Assembly: GCA_025808875.1 (NCBI GenBank)
Contig: CP075528.1
Location: forward strand, 1,858,473 to 1,922,472
Reading direction: 5' to 3'
DNA length: 64,000 nucleotides
From: Enhydrobacter sp.
Lineage (GTDB): Bacteria > Pseudomonadota > Alphaproteobacteria > Reyranellales > Reyranellaceae
Shown here: positions 25,768 to 35,117 of the stretch, in pieces
Numbering within the stretch: the stretch's first letter is position 1
Layout of the letters: each line of letters starts with the position of its first letter
Translations under genes and position numbers: made by a program
Notes under the pieces: model-generated
Databases searched by the model: none
Told to the model about the DNA's origin: nothing
The model's input: the letters and a program-made list of their open reading frames with translations, nothing else

Positions 25768-27141
25768 ATGGCATCCGCATGGGACATGAAGTCGCCTGTC
25801 GCGGTGGTGGTGCTGGCAGCGGGGGCCGGCACGCGCATGAAGTCCGCGCTGCCCAAGGTCCTGCATCCGCTCGCCGGCTGGCCCATGCTGCGTCATGTGC
25901 TGGAGAACGTCGCCCGTCTCAGGCCGGCGCGCGTCGTCGGCGTGGTGGCGCCGGGCGCCCGCGACGTGGCGGCGGCCTTCGCCCCGTACCCGACGGTGGT
26001 GCAGCGTCGAGCCCTCGGCACCGGCCACGCCGCCCGCGCCGCCCTGCCGGCGCTGGAGGGCCATGCCGGCCCGGTGCTCGTCGTGTTCGGCGATGCGCCG
26101 CTGGTCACGCCGGCCACCATGAAGAAGCTGGTCGATGCCTGTGCGCGCGGGAGGGCTGCGGTTGGCGTGCTCGGCTTCAAGGCGGGCGATCCCGCGCCCT
26201 ACGGCCGGCTGGTCGTGCGCGACGGCGTGCTCGAGAGGATCGTCGAGAGCCGCGACGCCGTCGGCGCCGAGCGCGCGATCGATTTCTGCAATTCGGGCGT
26301 GATGTGCCTCGACGGGGCACTGATCGCTGACCTTCTGGGCGATATCGACAACGACAACGTCAAGCGCGAATACTATCTGGTCGACGCCGTGGCCGTGGCG
26401 CGTGCGAAAGGCCATCGTGCCATTGCGGTGGAAGGCGACGAGGCGGAGTTCCAGGGCATCAACTCGCGCGCCGAACTCGCCGTGGCCGAGCGCGCCCTGC
26501 AGCAACGTTTGCGGCTGGCGGCGTTCGAAGCGGGGGTCACCATGATGGATCCCGAAACCGTCTGGTTGGCGGCGGACACGACGTTCGGCCCCGACGTCAC
26601 GATCGGCCCCAACGTCCGCTTCGGTCCCGGCGTGCGCGTGGCGGCGGGCGTCGAGATCAAGGGCTTCTGCGACATCGAAGGCGCGCGCATCGGGCGCGGC
26701 GCCATCGTCGGGCCGTTCGCCCGCATCCGGCCGGGCTCCGACGTCGCCGAGGACGTCCATATCGGCAACTTCGTCGAGCTCAAGGCGACGAAGATGGGGA
26801 AGGGCGCCAAGGCCAATCATCTCGCCTATCTCGGCGATGCCGACATCGGCGCGGCGAGCAACATCGGCGCCGGCACCATCGCGGTGAACTACGACGGCTT
26901 CGGCAAGTGGCGGACGGTCGTCGGCGCGGACACGTTCGTCGGTTCCAACAGCTCGCTGGTGGCGCCACTGCGCATCGGGAAGGGGGCGAACGTCACGGCG
27001 GGAAGCGTCGTCACCGAGGACGTGCCGTCCGGCGCGGTGGCCTTCGGGCGCGCCCGTCAGGTGACAAAGAAGGGGCGCGCGGCCCCGCTTCGTGCGAAAC
27101 TGAAAGCCCGTGCGGCCGCAGCCAAGCGGGCAAGGAAGTAA
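25768..27141 (+). CDS. glmU: Bifunctional UDP-GlcNAc pyrophosphorylase / GlcN-1-P acetyltransferase
   Basis: The 457-residue enzyme combines the uridylyltransferase domain (VVVLAAGAGTRMKSALPKVL near the N terminus; VFGDAPLVTP) with a left-handed beta-helix acetyltransferase domain of hexapeptide repeats (from about 255; FVELKATKMGKGAKANHLAY, NIGAGTIAVNYDG). It makes UDP-GlcNAc for peptidoglycan and lipid A. An in-frame ATG at 25786 (MKSPVAVV) is an equally likely start. glmS follows 23 bp later, so the two amino-sugar genes form one unit. Confidence 0.96.
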   Translation: MASAWDMKSPVAVVVLAAGAGTRMKSALPKVLHPLAGWPMLRHVLENVARLRPARVVGVVAPGARDVAAAFAPYPTVVQRRALGTGHAARAALPALEGHAGPVLVVFGDAPLVTPATMKKLVDACARGRAAVGVLGFKAGDPAPYGRLVVRDGVLERIVESRDAVGAERAIDFCNSGVMCLDGALIADLLGDIDNDNVKREYYLVDAVAVARAKGHRAIAVEGDEAEFQGINSRAELAVAERALQQRLRLAAFEAGVTMMDPETVWLAADTTFGPDVTIGPNVRFGPGVRVAAGVEIKGFCDIEGARIGRGAIVGPFARIRPGSDVAEDVHIGNFVELKATKMGKGAKANHLAYLGDADIGAASNIGAGTIAVNYDGFGKWRTVVGADTFVGSNSSLVAPLRIGKGANVTAGSVVTEDVPSGAVAFGRARQVTKKGRAAPLRAKLKARAAAAKRARK

Positions 27142-27164
27142 CCACCCCCTCCTGGACGACCCCC

Positions 27165-28988
27165 ATGTGCGGCATCATCGGAATCATCGGCAAGGCGCCC
27201 GTCACGCCGTTGCTCGTCGACGCCCTGAAGCGTCTGGAGTATCGCGGCTACGATTCGGCGGGTGTCGCCACCCTGGTCAACGGGCACATCGATCGACGGC
27301 GCGCCGAAGGCAAGCTGGCGAGGCTCGAGGAGCGGCTGGCGCGCGAGCCACTGCCGGGTACGATCGGCATCGGACACACGCGCTGGGCGACGCATGGCAA
27401 GCCGAGCGAGCGTAACGCCCATCCCATCGCCACCAGCCGCGTGGCGATCGTCCACAACGGCATCATCGAGAATTTCCAGGAGTTGAAGGACGAGTTGCTC
27501 GCCGAGGGCCGTCGCTTCGACAGCGACACCGACACGGAAGTCGTGGCCCAGCTCCTGACCTCGTATCTCGAGCGCCAGATGCCGCCCGAGGAGGCGATGG
27601 GCAGGGCGATGGAGCGGTTGCGCGGCGCCTTCGCCTTGGTGGCGTTGTTCAGCGGCCGGCACGACATCCTGATGGGTGCGCGCCGCGGCAGTTCTCTGGC
27701 CGTCGGCTACGGCGACGGCGAGATGTATGTCGGCACCGACGCGCTGGCCTTGGCGCCGTTCACCAAGCGGGTGAGCTATCTCGAGGACGACGACTGGGTG
27801 GTGCTGAAGGCAGATGGCTGCACGGTCTATCAAGGTCGCAGCGAGGTGAAGCGCGAGATCCGCCAGAGCGGCATCACCGGCGCCATGATGGGCAAGGGCA
27901 ACCACCGCCATTTCATGGTCAAGGAGATCTACGAGCAGCCGGCGGTGATCGGCGACACGCTTCAGACCTACCTCGATCCCGGCACGCGCACCGTCACCTT
28001 GCCGGCGCTGCCGTTCGACTGGAACAAGGTGAGTCGCCTCACCATGACGGCGTGCGGTACGGCCTGCTTCGCCTGCCAGGTCGCCAAGTACTGGTTCGAG
28101 AAACTGGCGCGTCTGCCGGTCGAGGTCGAGGTCGCGTCGGAGCTGCGCTACCGCGAACCTCCGCTGCCCGCGGGCGGCGTCTGCATCGCCGTCTCGCAAT
28201 CGGGCGAGACGATCGACACCTTGGCGGCACTACGCTACGCCAGGGCGCAGAAGCAGACGATCCTGTCCGTGGTCAACGTGCCGGAGAGTGCGATCGCCCG
28301 CGAATCCGACATCGTGCTGCCGACCCTGGCAGGCCCCGAGATCGGCGTCGCCTCGACCAAGGCCTTCACCACACAACTCGTGGTGCTGTTGACGGCGGCG
28401 ATCGCCGCCGGCCGCGCCCGCGGCACGCTGAGCGAGGCCGACGAACAGCGACTGACTGATGCGTTGATCGAGTTGCCGGCGCAGGTCAACGAGGCGATCA
28501 ATCTCGAGGACCGATACCGCGACATCTCGGAGACGATCCTCGCCGAGGCACGGGACGTTCTTTACATCGGTCGCGGCTCGTCCTTCCCGATCGCGCTCGA
28601 GGGCGCGTTGAAGCTCAAGGAGATTTCCTACATCCATGCCGAGGGCTATGCCGGCGGCGAGATGAAGCATGGTCCCATCGCTCTGATCGACGAACTGGTG
28701 CCGGTGGTCGTCGTCGCGCCGACCGATCCGATCTTCGACAAGATCGCCTCGAACTTCGAGCAGGTGAAGGCGCGGGGCGGCAAGCTGGTGTTGCTGACCG
28801 ACGCCGCCGGAACGAGGCGCCTCGGCTCCCAGGCCGCCGCGACCGTTACGCTGCCGTCGGTCGATCCGGTCGTTGCGCCCATCCTCTACGCGGTGCCGGT
28901 TCAACTCCTGGCCTACTACACCGCCGTCGCCAAGGGCACCGACGTCGATCAGCCGCGCAATCTGGCGAAGAGCGTGACGGTCGAGTAA
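27165..28988 (+). CDS. glmS: Glutamine-fructose-6-phosphate aminotransferase (isomerizing)
   Basis: The 607-residue enzyme begins MCGIIGIIG, so Cys2 becomes the N-terminal glutaminase nucleophile. RLEYRGYDSAGVA and GIGHTRWATHGKPSERNAHP follow. Two SIS domains bind the sugar phosphate (LTMTACGTACFACQ; VLYIGRGSSFPIALEGALKL), and the end reads NLAKSVTVE. It supplies glucosamine-6-phosphate, the precursor used after isomerisation by GlmU. The start was set by the required Cys after Met. No glmS ribozyme-like leader is expected or seen in the 23-bp gap. Confidence 0.97.
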   Translation: MCGIIGIIGKAPVTPLLVDALKRLEYRGYDSAGVATLVNGHIDRRRAEGKLARLEERLAREPLPGTIGIGHTRWATHGKPSERNAHPIATSRVAIVHNGIIENFQELKDELLAEGRRFDSDTDTEVVAQLLTSYLERQMPPEEAMGRAMERLRGAFALVALFSGRHDILMGARRGSSLAVGYGDGEMYVGTDALALAPFTKRVSYLEDDDWVVLKADGCTVYQGRSEVKREIRQSGITGAMMGKGNHRHFMVKEIYEQPAVIGDTLQTYLDPGTRTVTLPALPFDWNKVSRLTMTACGTACFACQVAKYWFEKLARLPVEVEVASELRYREPPLPAGGVCIAVSQSGETIDTLAALRYARAQKQTILSVVNVPESAIARESDIVLPTLAGPEIGVASTKAFTTQLVVLLTAAIAAGRARGTLSEADEQRLTDALIELPAQVNEAINLEDRYRDISETILAEARDVLYIGRGSSFPIALEGALKLKEISYIHAEGYAGGEMKHGPIALIDELVPVVVVAPTDPIFDKIASNFEQVKARGGKLVLLTDAAGTRRLGSQAAATVTLPSVDPVVAPILYAVPVQLLAYYTAVAKGTDVDQPRNLAKSVTVE

Positions 28989-28997
28989 CCGGCCGTC

Positions 28998-30083
28998 TCA
29001 GCGGGTGCCCTGAGGCAGGCCGGGCGCCAGTCCGGGAGCCTGTTGCTGCAGGGGGGCCGGACGCGGCTGGCCGGCCGGCGCGGGCGCCGGGCGCGGCGGT
29101 TGGGCTGGTTGCATGGTCTGGACCAGGGCACGCACCTTGGCCGCTTCCGCCTCCTGCGCCTTCTTGAATTCTTCTTCGTTGAGGAAGCGATCCTTGTTCA
29201 GGTCCATCTGGATGAATTGCTGCACCGCGTTGCCGGTCAGCTCGACGCGGTCGAGCACGTTGTCCTTGTTGGTGTCGATTTCCTGGAACTTCACCAAGGC
29301 GATCTTGCGCCGCAACTCGAAGGGCGGCAGGCCCTGCGCCTGCGGCCCGTCGGCCGGACCGGCCAACGTGAGATATTCCTGCTGCGTGATCTTGCCGTCG
29401 CCGTTCTTGTCGAGCTGGTCGGCGCCGCGCAGCTGCATGTCGATGAACTCATTGATCGTCATCAACCCCTGACGGCGCCGCGCCTCCATCTGCTGGCGCT
29501 CCGCCGCCTGCTGCTGCAGCGACCGTTGCACGACGAGCCGCACCTCGGGTTCCGTCGCCTTGTTGTCGCGGTCCGTGTCGAACTGGTTGAATTCGGCATG
29601 GACCAAGGCCTCGGCTTCGGCACGCTCGACGAAGTTGTCGCGATTCGTGTCGAGGTTCTGGAACTCGGCCCGCGCCCGGGCGCGGCGCTCCTCGAGCGAC
29701 GGCATGCCCGGAGTCTCGGTCGTGAACGGCGGCTCGGCGACCTTGAGGAATTCCTCGAGCGAGAGCTTCCCGTCCTTGTTGGTGTCGAGCTGCTCGAACG
29801 TCTTCATGCGGTACTTCAGGAAGTCCGCGCGCGACACCTCGCCCTTCTTGGCCGTGTCGATCTCGGTGAACCATGTCGGCAACGGAATCGGCGTGTTGGC
29901 ATTGGGATTCGGCTGCGCGGCGGGCGCGCTCGCCTGGGGCGGCGCGGGGGTGGCCGGAGGTTGGGCCGGCGGTGCCGGAGGGCGGTTCGCGGGCCAGCCC
30001 TGGGTCGGCGGCGTCTGGGCGTTGGCGGACACGACGCTCGCAATGGCGGCGGCGAAAAACACGGTCGAAAGAAGGAGCTTCAT
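28998..30083 (-). CDS. Secreted multi-EF-hand (calcium-binding) protein
   Basis: The 361-residue protein has a signal peptide (MKLLLSTVFFAAAIASVVSA, cleavage near NAQ) and a Pro/Ala-rich stretch (about 25-62). At least four clear EF-hand loops follow: DTNKDGKLSLEE, DTNRDNFVERAE, DKNGDGKITQQE and DTNKDNVLDRVE. Further ones are more degenerate (DTAKKGEVSRAD, DTDRDNKATEPE, DLNKDRFLNEEE). The C terminus is again Pro/Ala-rich. It probably binds calcium in the periplasm. The start was chosen at the signal peptide. It is convergent with glmS, 9 bp apart. Confidence 0.88.
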   Translation of the reverse strand: MKLLLSTVFFAAAIASVVSANAQTPPTQGWPANRPPAPPAQPPATPAPPQASAPAAQPNPNANTPIPLPTWFTEIDTAKKGEVSRADFLKYRMKTFEQLDTNKDGKLSLEEFLKVAEPPFTTETPGMPSLEERRARARAEFQNLDTNRDNFVERAEAEALVHAEFNQFDTDRDNKATEPEVRLVVQRSLQQQAAERQQMEARRRQGLMTINEFIDMQLRGADQLDKNGDGKITQQEYLTLAGPADGPQAQGLPPFELRRKIALVKFQEIDTNKDNVLDRVELTGNAVQQFIQMDLNKDRFLNEEEFKKAQEAEAAKVRALVQTMQPAQPPRPAPAPAGQPRPAPLQQQAPGLAPGLPQGTR

Positions 30084-30415
30084 AGGCGGACGAACCCGCG
30101 GGCTTGGAGGGGAAAGTCGTATCGGGCGCAAAGCATAGCGTGTCAATGGTCCGCGATTCGACAACAGTCTGCGACGCAATCGCGCCGAAAGCATGGCGCG
30201 GCACCCATTGGGGCGCATCGCACACCCGGATGCACCGGCGCCTCGATCTCGGCGAAGGATCGCAAGTATTTGGAGGGGAACGGCAAATCATGACGACGGC
30301 GCGCTTCCATTCGGCGCGTCGAGCGCATCCTTGCTTTGCGGCGTGGTGCGGACGGAGCAACGTTTCTGATGGCCGAGGAGCAGGGCCGAAGGGCTCCCGC
30401 GACCTCCGGCATTTC
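30084..30415. other. Intergenic DNA between the EF-hand gene and the glutathione reductase promoter
   Basis: I see no convincing gene here. An ATG at 30290 with GGAGGGGA 11 nt upstream opens a short frame of unremarkable composition that runs into the reductase gene, so I do not call it. Both flanking genes point away from this stretch, so their promoters must lie in it or at its right end. Confidence 0.5.
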
Positions 30416-30444
30416 CCTGACCCGTCGTCGCCGGCTCCCTATAT
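30416..30444 (+). promoter_or_regulatory. Sigma-70-like promoter of the glutathione reductase gene
   Basis: CCTGAC (30416-30421) and CTATAT (30439-30444) are separated by 17 bp and lie about 36 bp upstream of the ATG. The -35 resembles the alphaproteobacterial CTTGAC. Predicted from pattern only. Confidence 0.45.
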
Positions 30445-30480
30445 AGTCGAGCGAGGGCTTTCGTCCTCGGAGTGGCCGCG

Positions 30481-31872
30481 ATGGCATACGACTATGACCT
30501 TTTCGTCATTGGCGCGGGATCGGGAGGCGTGCGGGCCGCGCGCATCGCGGGCGGCTATGGCGCGCGCGTCGGCATTTGCGAGGACTATCGCGTCGGCGGC
30601 ACCTGCGTGATCCGCGGCTGCGTGCCCAAGAAGCTCCTGGTCTACGGTTCCAAGTTCGCCCACGAATTCGAGGACGCGCTCGCCTACGGCTGGTCGGCGA
30701 CCGTGCCGGCGCATTCCTGGACGACCCTGCGCGACAACGTCCAGAAGGAGGTCGACCGGCTCAATGCGGTCTACATCCGTTTGCTTGACGGGGCGGGGGT
30801 CAAGCTCCACATGGGGCGTGGCCGCCTGCTCGACCGCCACACGATCGAGGTCGGCGACAAGCTGATTACGACCGACAAGTTCCTGATCGCGACAGGCGGG
30901 CAGCCGGAAGTGCCACCCATCTCCGGCCGCGAGCATGCCATCACCTCGAACGAGGCGTTCCACCTGTCGGAGTTGCCGAGGCGCATCACGATCGTGGGCG
31001 GCGGCTTCATCGCCGTCGAGTTCGCCGGCATCTTCAAAGGGCTGGGATGCGACGTCAGCCTCGTCCTGCGTCGCGATCGCGTGCTGCGCGGCTTCGACGA
31101 GGAGTGCCGCACCTTCGTCCACGAGGCGCTGGCGCAGAACGGCATCAGGATGCGCACCGAGACCGAGATCGCCCGCATCGTGCCCAAGGGAGAGGGCGGC
31201 AGGGGGCCGTATGAGTGCCACACGCCCCTCGGCGGCATGTTCGAGACGGATCTGGTGATGTACGCGACGGGGCGGTCGCCCAACACGTCCGGCATCGGCC
31301 TCGAGAAGGTCGGCGTCCAGCTCGACAAGGCAGGCGCGGTCGCTGTCGACGAATGGTCGAAGACGACCGCCGACAACATCTGGGCGGTCGGCGATGTCAC
31401 GGATCGCATCAATCTCACCCCCGTTGCCCTGATGGAAGGGCACTGCTTTGCCGATACCGTGTTCGGCAACAAGCCGAGGAAGCCCGATCATCGCGACGTG
31501 CCGTCGGCCGTGTTCTGCCAGCCCGAGCTGTCGACGGTCGGCCTGACCGAGGAAGAGGCGCGCACGACGCTTGGCGAGGTGCGGGTTTTCGCCTCGGCCT
31601 TCACGCCGATGAAATACACGCTCGCCGGGCGCAAGCAGCGCACTTTCATGAAGCTGATCGTCGAGGCCGCCACCGACCGTGTCGTGGGCGTCCATATGGT
31701 AGGCGACGATGCGGCCGAGCTCATCCAGGGCCTGGCCGTCGCGGTGAAGGCTCGGGCCACCAAGGCCCAGTTCGATGCCACCGTCGGAATCCATCCCACG
31801 GCGGGCGAGGAATTTGTCACCATGCGCACCGCGCGGCCCGAGCCGGCGACCAAGAAGGCGGCCGCGGAATAG
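30481..31872 (+). CDS. gor: Glutathione-disulfide reductase
   Basis: The 463-residue flavoprotein has the FAD fold (DLFVIGAGSGGVRAARIA), the redox disulfide CVIRGC in GGTCVIRGCVPKKLLVYGSK, the NADP fold (ITIVGGGFIAVEFAGIFKGL) and the dimer-interface base in GIHPTAGEEFVTM. It reduces GSSG with NADPH in the cytoplasm. The CVIRGC variant is common in alphaproteobacterial and plant-type enzymes. A GTG nine bases upstream is in frame, but the ATG fits the conserved N terminus. Confidence 0.93.
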   Translation: MAYDYDLFVIGAGSGGVRAARIAGGYGARVGICEDYRVGGTCVIRGCVPKKLLVYGSKFAHEFEDALAYGWSATVPAHSWTTLRDNVQKEVDRLNAVYIRLLDGAGVKLHMGRGRLLDRHTIEVGDKLITTDKFLIATGGQPEVPPISGREHAITSNEAFHLSELPRRITIVGGGFIAVEFAGIFKGLGCDVSLVLRRDRVLRGFDEECRTFVHEALAQNGIRMRTETEIARIVPKGEGGRGPYECHTPLGGMFETDLVMYATGRSPNTSGIGLEKVGVQLDKAGAVAVDEWSKTTADNIWAVGDVTDRINLTPVALMEGHCFADTVFGNKPRKPDHRDVPSAVFCQPELSTVGLTEEEARTTLGEVRVFASAFTPMKYTLAGRKQRTFMKLIVEAATDRVVGVHMVGDDAAELIQGLAVAVKARATKAQFDATVGIHPTAGEEFVTMRTARPEPATKKAAAE

Positions 31873-31962
31873 GGAAACCCACCGTCTGGCGTTTTATCCA
31901 CAGCGCGTATAGGTTCACCCACCCCGCGCGGCCGATCGGCTGGCGGGTGCAGGAGGAGTGAC

Positions 31963-33399
31963 ATGACGGCGATTCCAGGCCCGTCCCGTGGGGCTGCGAA
32001 GGCCCAATCGCGCAGTTCGAGCGCGCCCGACTGGACGCCCACGAGCTGGCGCGGCCGGCCGGCTCAGCAGATGCCGGTCTATCCGGATGCCACCGCCCTG
32101 ACGGAGGCCGAGGCGCGTCTGCGTCGCTATCCGCCGCTCGTCTTCGCCGGCGAGGCCCGCAAGCTCAAGGGCGCGCTCGCCAAGGTCGCCAACGGCGACG
32201 CTTTCCTGCTGCAGGGCGGCGATTGCGCCGAGAGCTTCGCCGACTTCACCGCCAACAACATCCGCGACACCTTCCGCGTGCTGCTGCAGATGGCCGTCGT
32301 ACTGACCTATGGCGCGGGCGTGCCCGTGGTGAAGGTCGGTCGCATGGCTGGCCAGTTCGCCAAGCCGCGCTCGTCCAACGTCGAGAAGGTGGGCGACGTC
32401 GAGCTGCCGTCCTACCGCGGCGACAACGTCAACGGCTTCGAGTTCACCTCGGGCGCGCGCATCCCCGATCCCGAGCGCATGGTGCAGGCCTACAACCAGT
32501 CGGCCGCGACGCTCAACCTGCTGCGTGCCTTCGCCCAGGGGGGATATGCCGACCTGCACGAGGTCAATCGCTGGAACCTCGACTTCGTGCGGAATTCGCC
32601 GGCGTCGGAGCGCTACGAGGATCTCGCGGCGCGCCTCGACGAGACGCTGAATTTCATGGCGGCCTGCGGGCTCACTTCGGCGACCACGCCGCAGATCGCG
32701 GAGACCGACTTCTTCACCAGCCACGAGGCGTTGCTGTTGCCGTACGAAGAGGCGCTGACGCGCGTCGATTCGACCTCGGGCGACTGGTACGACTGCTCGG
32801 CCCACATGCTATGGATCGGCGACCGTACGCGCCAGCCGGACGGTGCTCACGTCGAATTCCTGCGCGGCGTCAGGAACCCCCTGGGCTTCAAGGCAGGGCC
32901 GTCGCTGGCGACGGACGACCTGCTCAGCCTGATCGATACGCTCAATCCCGCCAACGAGCCGGGCCGCATCGTCATCATCGCCCGTATGGGTGCCGACAAA
33001 GTGGGCGAGAAGCTGCCGGCGCTGGTGCGCGCGGTGAAGCGTGCCGGACGATCGGTCGTCTGGTCGTGCGATCCCATGCACGGCAACACGGTGACGGCGT
33101 CGAACGGCAAGAAGACACGGCATTTCGACAAGATCCTGGGCGAGGTGCGGGGCTTCTTCGCCGTCCACCGGGCCGAGGGTACACACCCCGGTGGCGTGCA
33201 TTTCGAGATGACCGGCCAGGAAGTAACCGAATGCGTAGGCGGCGCGGTCGACATTACCGTCGACGGGCTGAGTGCGCGCTACGAGACGCAATGCGACCCG
33301 CGGCTCAATGCGAGCCAGGCGCTCGAGCTCGCCTTCCTGCTGGCCGAGCAGCTCAAGTCGGAACGTCTCAGCGTCCAGCGTGCCCGCCCCGCGATCTGA
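31963..33399 (+). CDS. aroG: 3-deoxy-7-phosphoheptulonate synthase, class II
   Basis: The 478-residue enzyme is a class II (plant/AroA-II type) DAHP synthase, joining PEP and erythrose-4-phosphate as the first step of aromatic synthesis. Seen motifs are the start [26 protein letters not shown] (metal Cys), [33 protein letters not shown] and [18 protein letters not shown] lies upstream of the ATG. It stands 90 bp after gor with no evident terminator between. Confidence 0.95.
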   Translation: MTAIPGPSRGAAKAQSRSSSAPDWTPTSWRGRPAQQMPVYPDATALTEAEARLRRYPPLVFAGEARKLKGALAKVANGDAFLLQGGDCAESFADFTANNIRDTFRVLLQMAVVLTYGAGVPVVKVGRMAGQFAKPRSSNVEKVGDVELPSYRGDNVNGFEFTSGARIPDPERMVQAYNQSAATLNLLRAFAQGGYADLHEVNRWNLDFVRNSPASERYEDLAARLDETLNFMAACGLTSATTPQIAETDFFTSHEALLLPYEEALTRVDSTSGDWYDCSAHMLWIGDRTRQPDGAHVEFLRGVRNPLGFKAGPSLATDDLLSLIDTLNPANEPGRIVIIARMGADKVGEKLPALVRAVKRAGRSVVWSCDPMHGNTVTASNGKKTRHFDKILGEVRGFFAVHRAEGTHPGGVHFEMTGQEVTECVGGAVDITVDGLSARYETQCDPRLNASQALELAFLLAEQLKSERLSVQRARPAI

Positions 33400-33445
33400 G
33401 ACAGCGGTCGGGCACAGTCGTAGTAGTCGGACCTGGGGAGGGCCG

Positions 33446-34594
33446 ATGTCGCATCCGAGCAACGGCGAGATCGAACGCTACACCGATCACTACTTCAATC
33501 GCACGAAGATGGTGATCGGCAAGTTCGGCGATGCCCGCGTGACCTACGCCATCTTCATGCGCCGACCGGTGGTGTTCGCACCGCGCCTGGCGCTGCAATG
33601 GCTCGAGGAGCTGAGCCGCAGCCGTGGTGCCGAGGTCGACATCGACCTGCGCTACGGCGAGGGCAAATGGGTCGGCGCCGGCGAACCGATGATGTACATC
33701 ACCGGCTCGTTCTTCCATCTCGTCGACCTCGAGACGATCTTCCTGCAGAAGCTCGGACCGGCCTGCGTCGCCGCCTACAACGCCTGGACCATGTGCGCCG
33801 ACATGCCGAAGACGGCCTTCCTCGCCATGGATGCGCGGCATTGCGCAGGACAGGAAATGGCCGAGATGATGGCCTACGCTGCCTCGGTCGGTTCGGCGCG
33901 TGCCAAGCGCAAGGTCGGCGCCGTCGGCTTCATCGGCAATGCCACGCATGCCACGGCGCACTTCTTCGGCCGCGACCAGGGGCTCGGCACCATGCCACAC
34001 GCCTTGATCGGCTATGCCGGATCGACCCTGCGGGCCGCCGAGATGTTCCATGACACTTTCCCCGGCGAGCCGATGACGGTGCTGGTCGACTATTTCGCGC
34101 GCGAAACTTCGGATTCGCTCGACGTCTGCCGGCGCTTTCCGGAGCTGGCGGCCAAGGGGATGCTGTCCTTCCGGCTCGACACCACGGGCGGTCGCTACGT
34201 CGAGGGGCTCGATCCCGCGAGTTCCTACGCCGTGCTCGAGCGGTTCTCGCCCGAATCGATCCGCGGTTATCGCAGCGAAGAGGAACTGCGCTACCTGGTC
34301 GGCACCGGCGTGTCGGCGGCGGCGATCTTCCACCTGCGCGCCGAACTCGACAGGGCGGGCTTCGACGCGGTCAAGATCGTGGCGTCGTCGGGTTTCGGTC
34401 CGGCCAAGTGCCGCATCATGGCCGAGGCCAAGGCGCCGATCGACGTCGTCGGCTCGGGCTCGTTCCTGCCATCCAACTGGACGGAAACCTACGCGACCGC
34501 CGATATCGTCGAGTACGACGGCCACAAGCGCGTCAAGGTCGGGCGTGAGTTTCTGCACCGCATGCGCGACGGAAACGTGCCGCGGCCACTGTAG
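33446..34594 (+). CDS. Nicotinate phosphoribosyltransferase-like protein
   Basis: The 382-residue protein matches the NAPRTase/QPRTase-type II fold: YTDHYFNRTKMVI at the N terminus, FLQKLGPACVAAYNAWTM, GNATHATAHFFGRD, VLVDYFARETSDSLDVC and KIVASSGFGPAKCR. It would form nicotinate mononucleotide in NAD salvage. It is shorter than classical PncB (about 400-430) and belongs to a compact subgroup. The ATG follows GGGGAGGG. It is convergent, 3 bp apart, with the small gene on the other strand. Confidence 0.82.
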   Translation: MSHPSNGEIERYTDHYFNRTKMVIGKFGDARVTYAIFMRRPVVFAPRLALQWLEELSRSRGAEVDIDLRYGEGKWVGAGEPMMYITGSFFHLVDLETIFLQKLGPACVAAYNAWTMCADMPKTAFLAMDARHCAGQEMAEMMAYAASVGSARAKRKVGAVGFIGNATHATAHFFGRDQGLGTMPHALIGYAGSTLRAAEMFHDTFPGEPMTVLVDYFARETSDSLDVCRRFPELAAKGMLSFRLDTTGGRYVEGLDPASSYAVLERFSPESIRGYRSEEELRYLVGTGVSAAAIFHLRAELDRAGFDAVKIVASSGFGPAKCRIMAEAKAPIDVVGSGSFLPSNWTETYATADIVEYDGHKRVKVGREFLHRMRDGNVPRPL

Positions 34595-34597
34595 CCG

Positions 34598-34987
34598 TCA
34601 GGCGACGAAACTCTGGTACATGGTGCGCAGGTCCTGGGTTTCCTGCGGCGTGATCTCGCCGTCCAGCACGCGCGCCTCCCATGTCCGCAGCTTGCGCTTG
34701 ACGTCGGTTGGCGTGCGCGGGCTCAGCAGCACCATGAAGAACTGCTCGTGCGGCGACAGTTCGCGCTCGCGTCGATATCCGAACGGTCCGGTCCCCGAAG
34801 GGCGTCCTGTGCCGACCGCTGGGGCGGCTGACGGCGCGGCGTCGCCCGCGAGAATGTCGTTCCAGGTCAGTCCCGCTTCCCGTACCAGGGCGGACGCGAG
34901 CTTGGCCGCCGCGAGCGCCTCTGCCGCGTCGCTGCTGTCGAGAATCTCCAGGACCTTGATCAACGTGGCGCGATTGAAAGTCGCCAT
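34598..34987 (-). CDS. Small conserved hypothetical protein
   Basis: The 129-residue product (MATFNRATLIKVLEIL at the start) has an N-terminal helical part with SALVREAGLTWNDIL, a Pro/Gly/Ala-rich middle and a C-terminal helical part (LSPHEQFFMVLLSPR; LDGEITPQETQDLRTMY). GGAAGAA stands right upstream of the chosen ATG; the frame extends 48 codons further but without SD. I do not recognise a function. Cytoplasmic, since no signal or membrane segment is seen. Confidence 0.7.
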   Translation of the reverse strand: MATFNRATLIKVLEILDSSDAAEALAAAKLASALVREAGLTWNDILAGDAAPSAAPAVGTGRPSGTGPFGYRRERELSPHEQFFMVLLSPRTPTDVKRKLRTWEARVLDGEITPQETQDLRTMYQSFVA

Positions 34988-35117
34988 TTCTTCCCGCTCT
35001 ACATCGCCGAGCATCCAGGGGATGGAAGACACGGCTCTGTCTTTGACTATTGGATGAGTAAGCGGCACTAAACGTCTACAAGATATAGTTGACCTCGGCT
35101 CCGAGCAAGCACCTCCC

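Noticed and set aside
30104..30610. 168-codon frame and an ATG at 30290 with GGAGGGGA upstream
   Set aside because: It runs into the glutathione reductase gene in another frame, SD spacing is long and the protein has no recognisable features.
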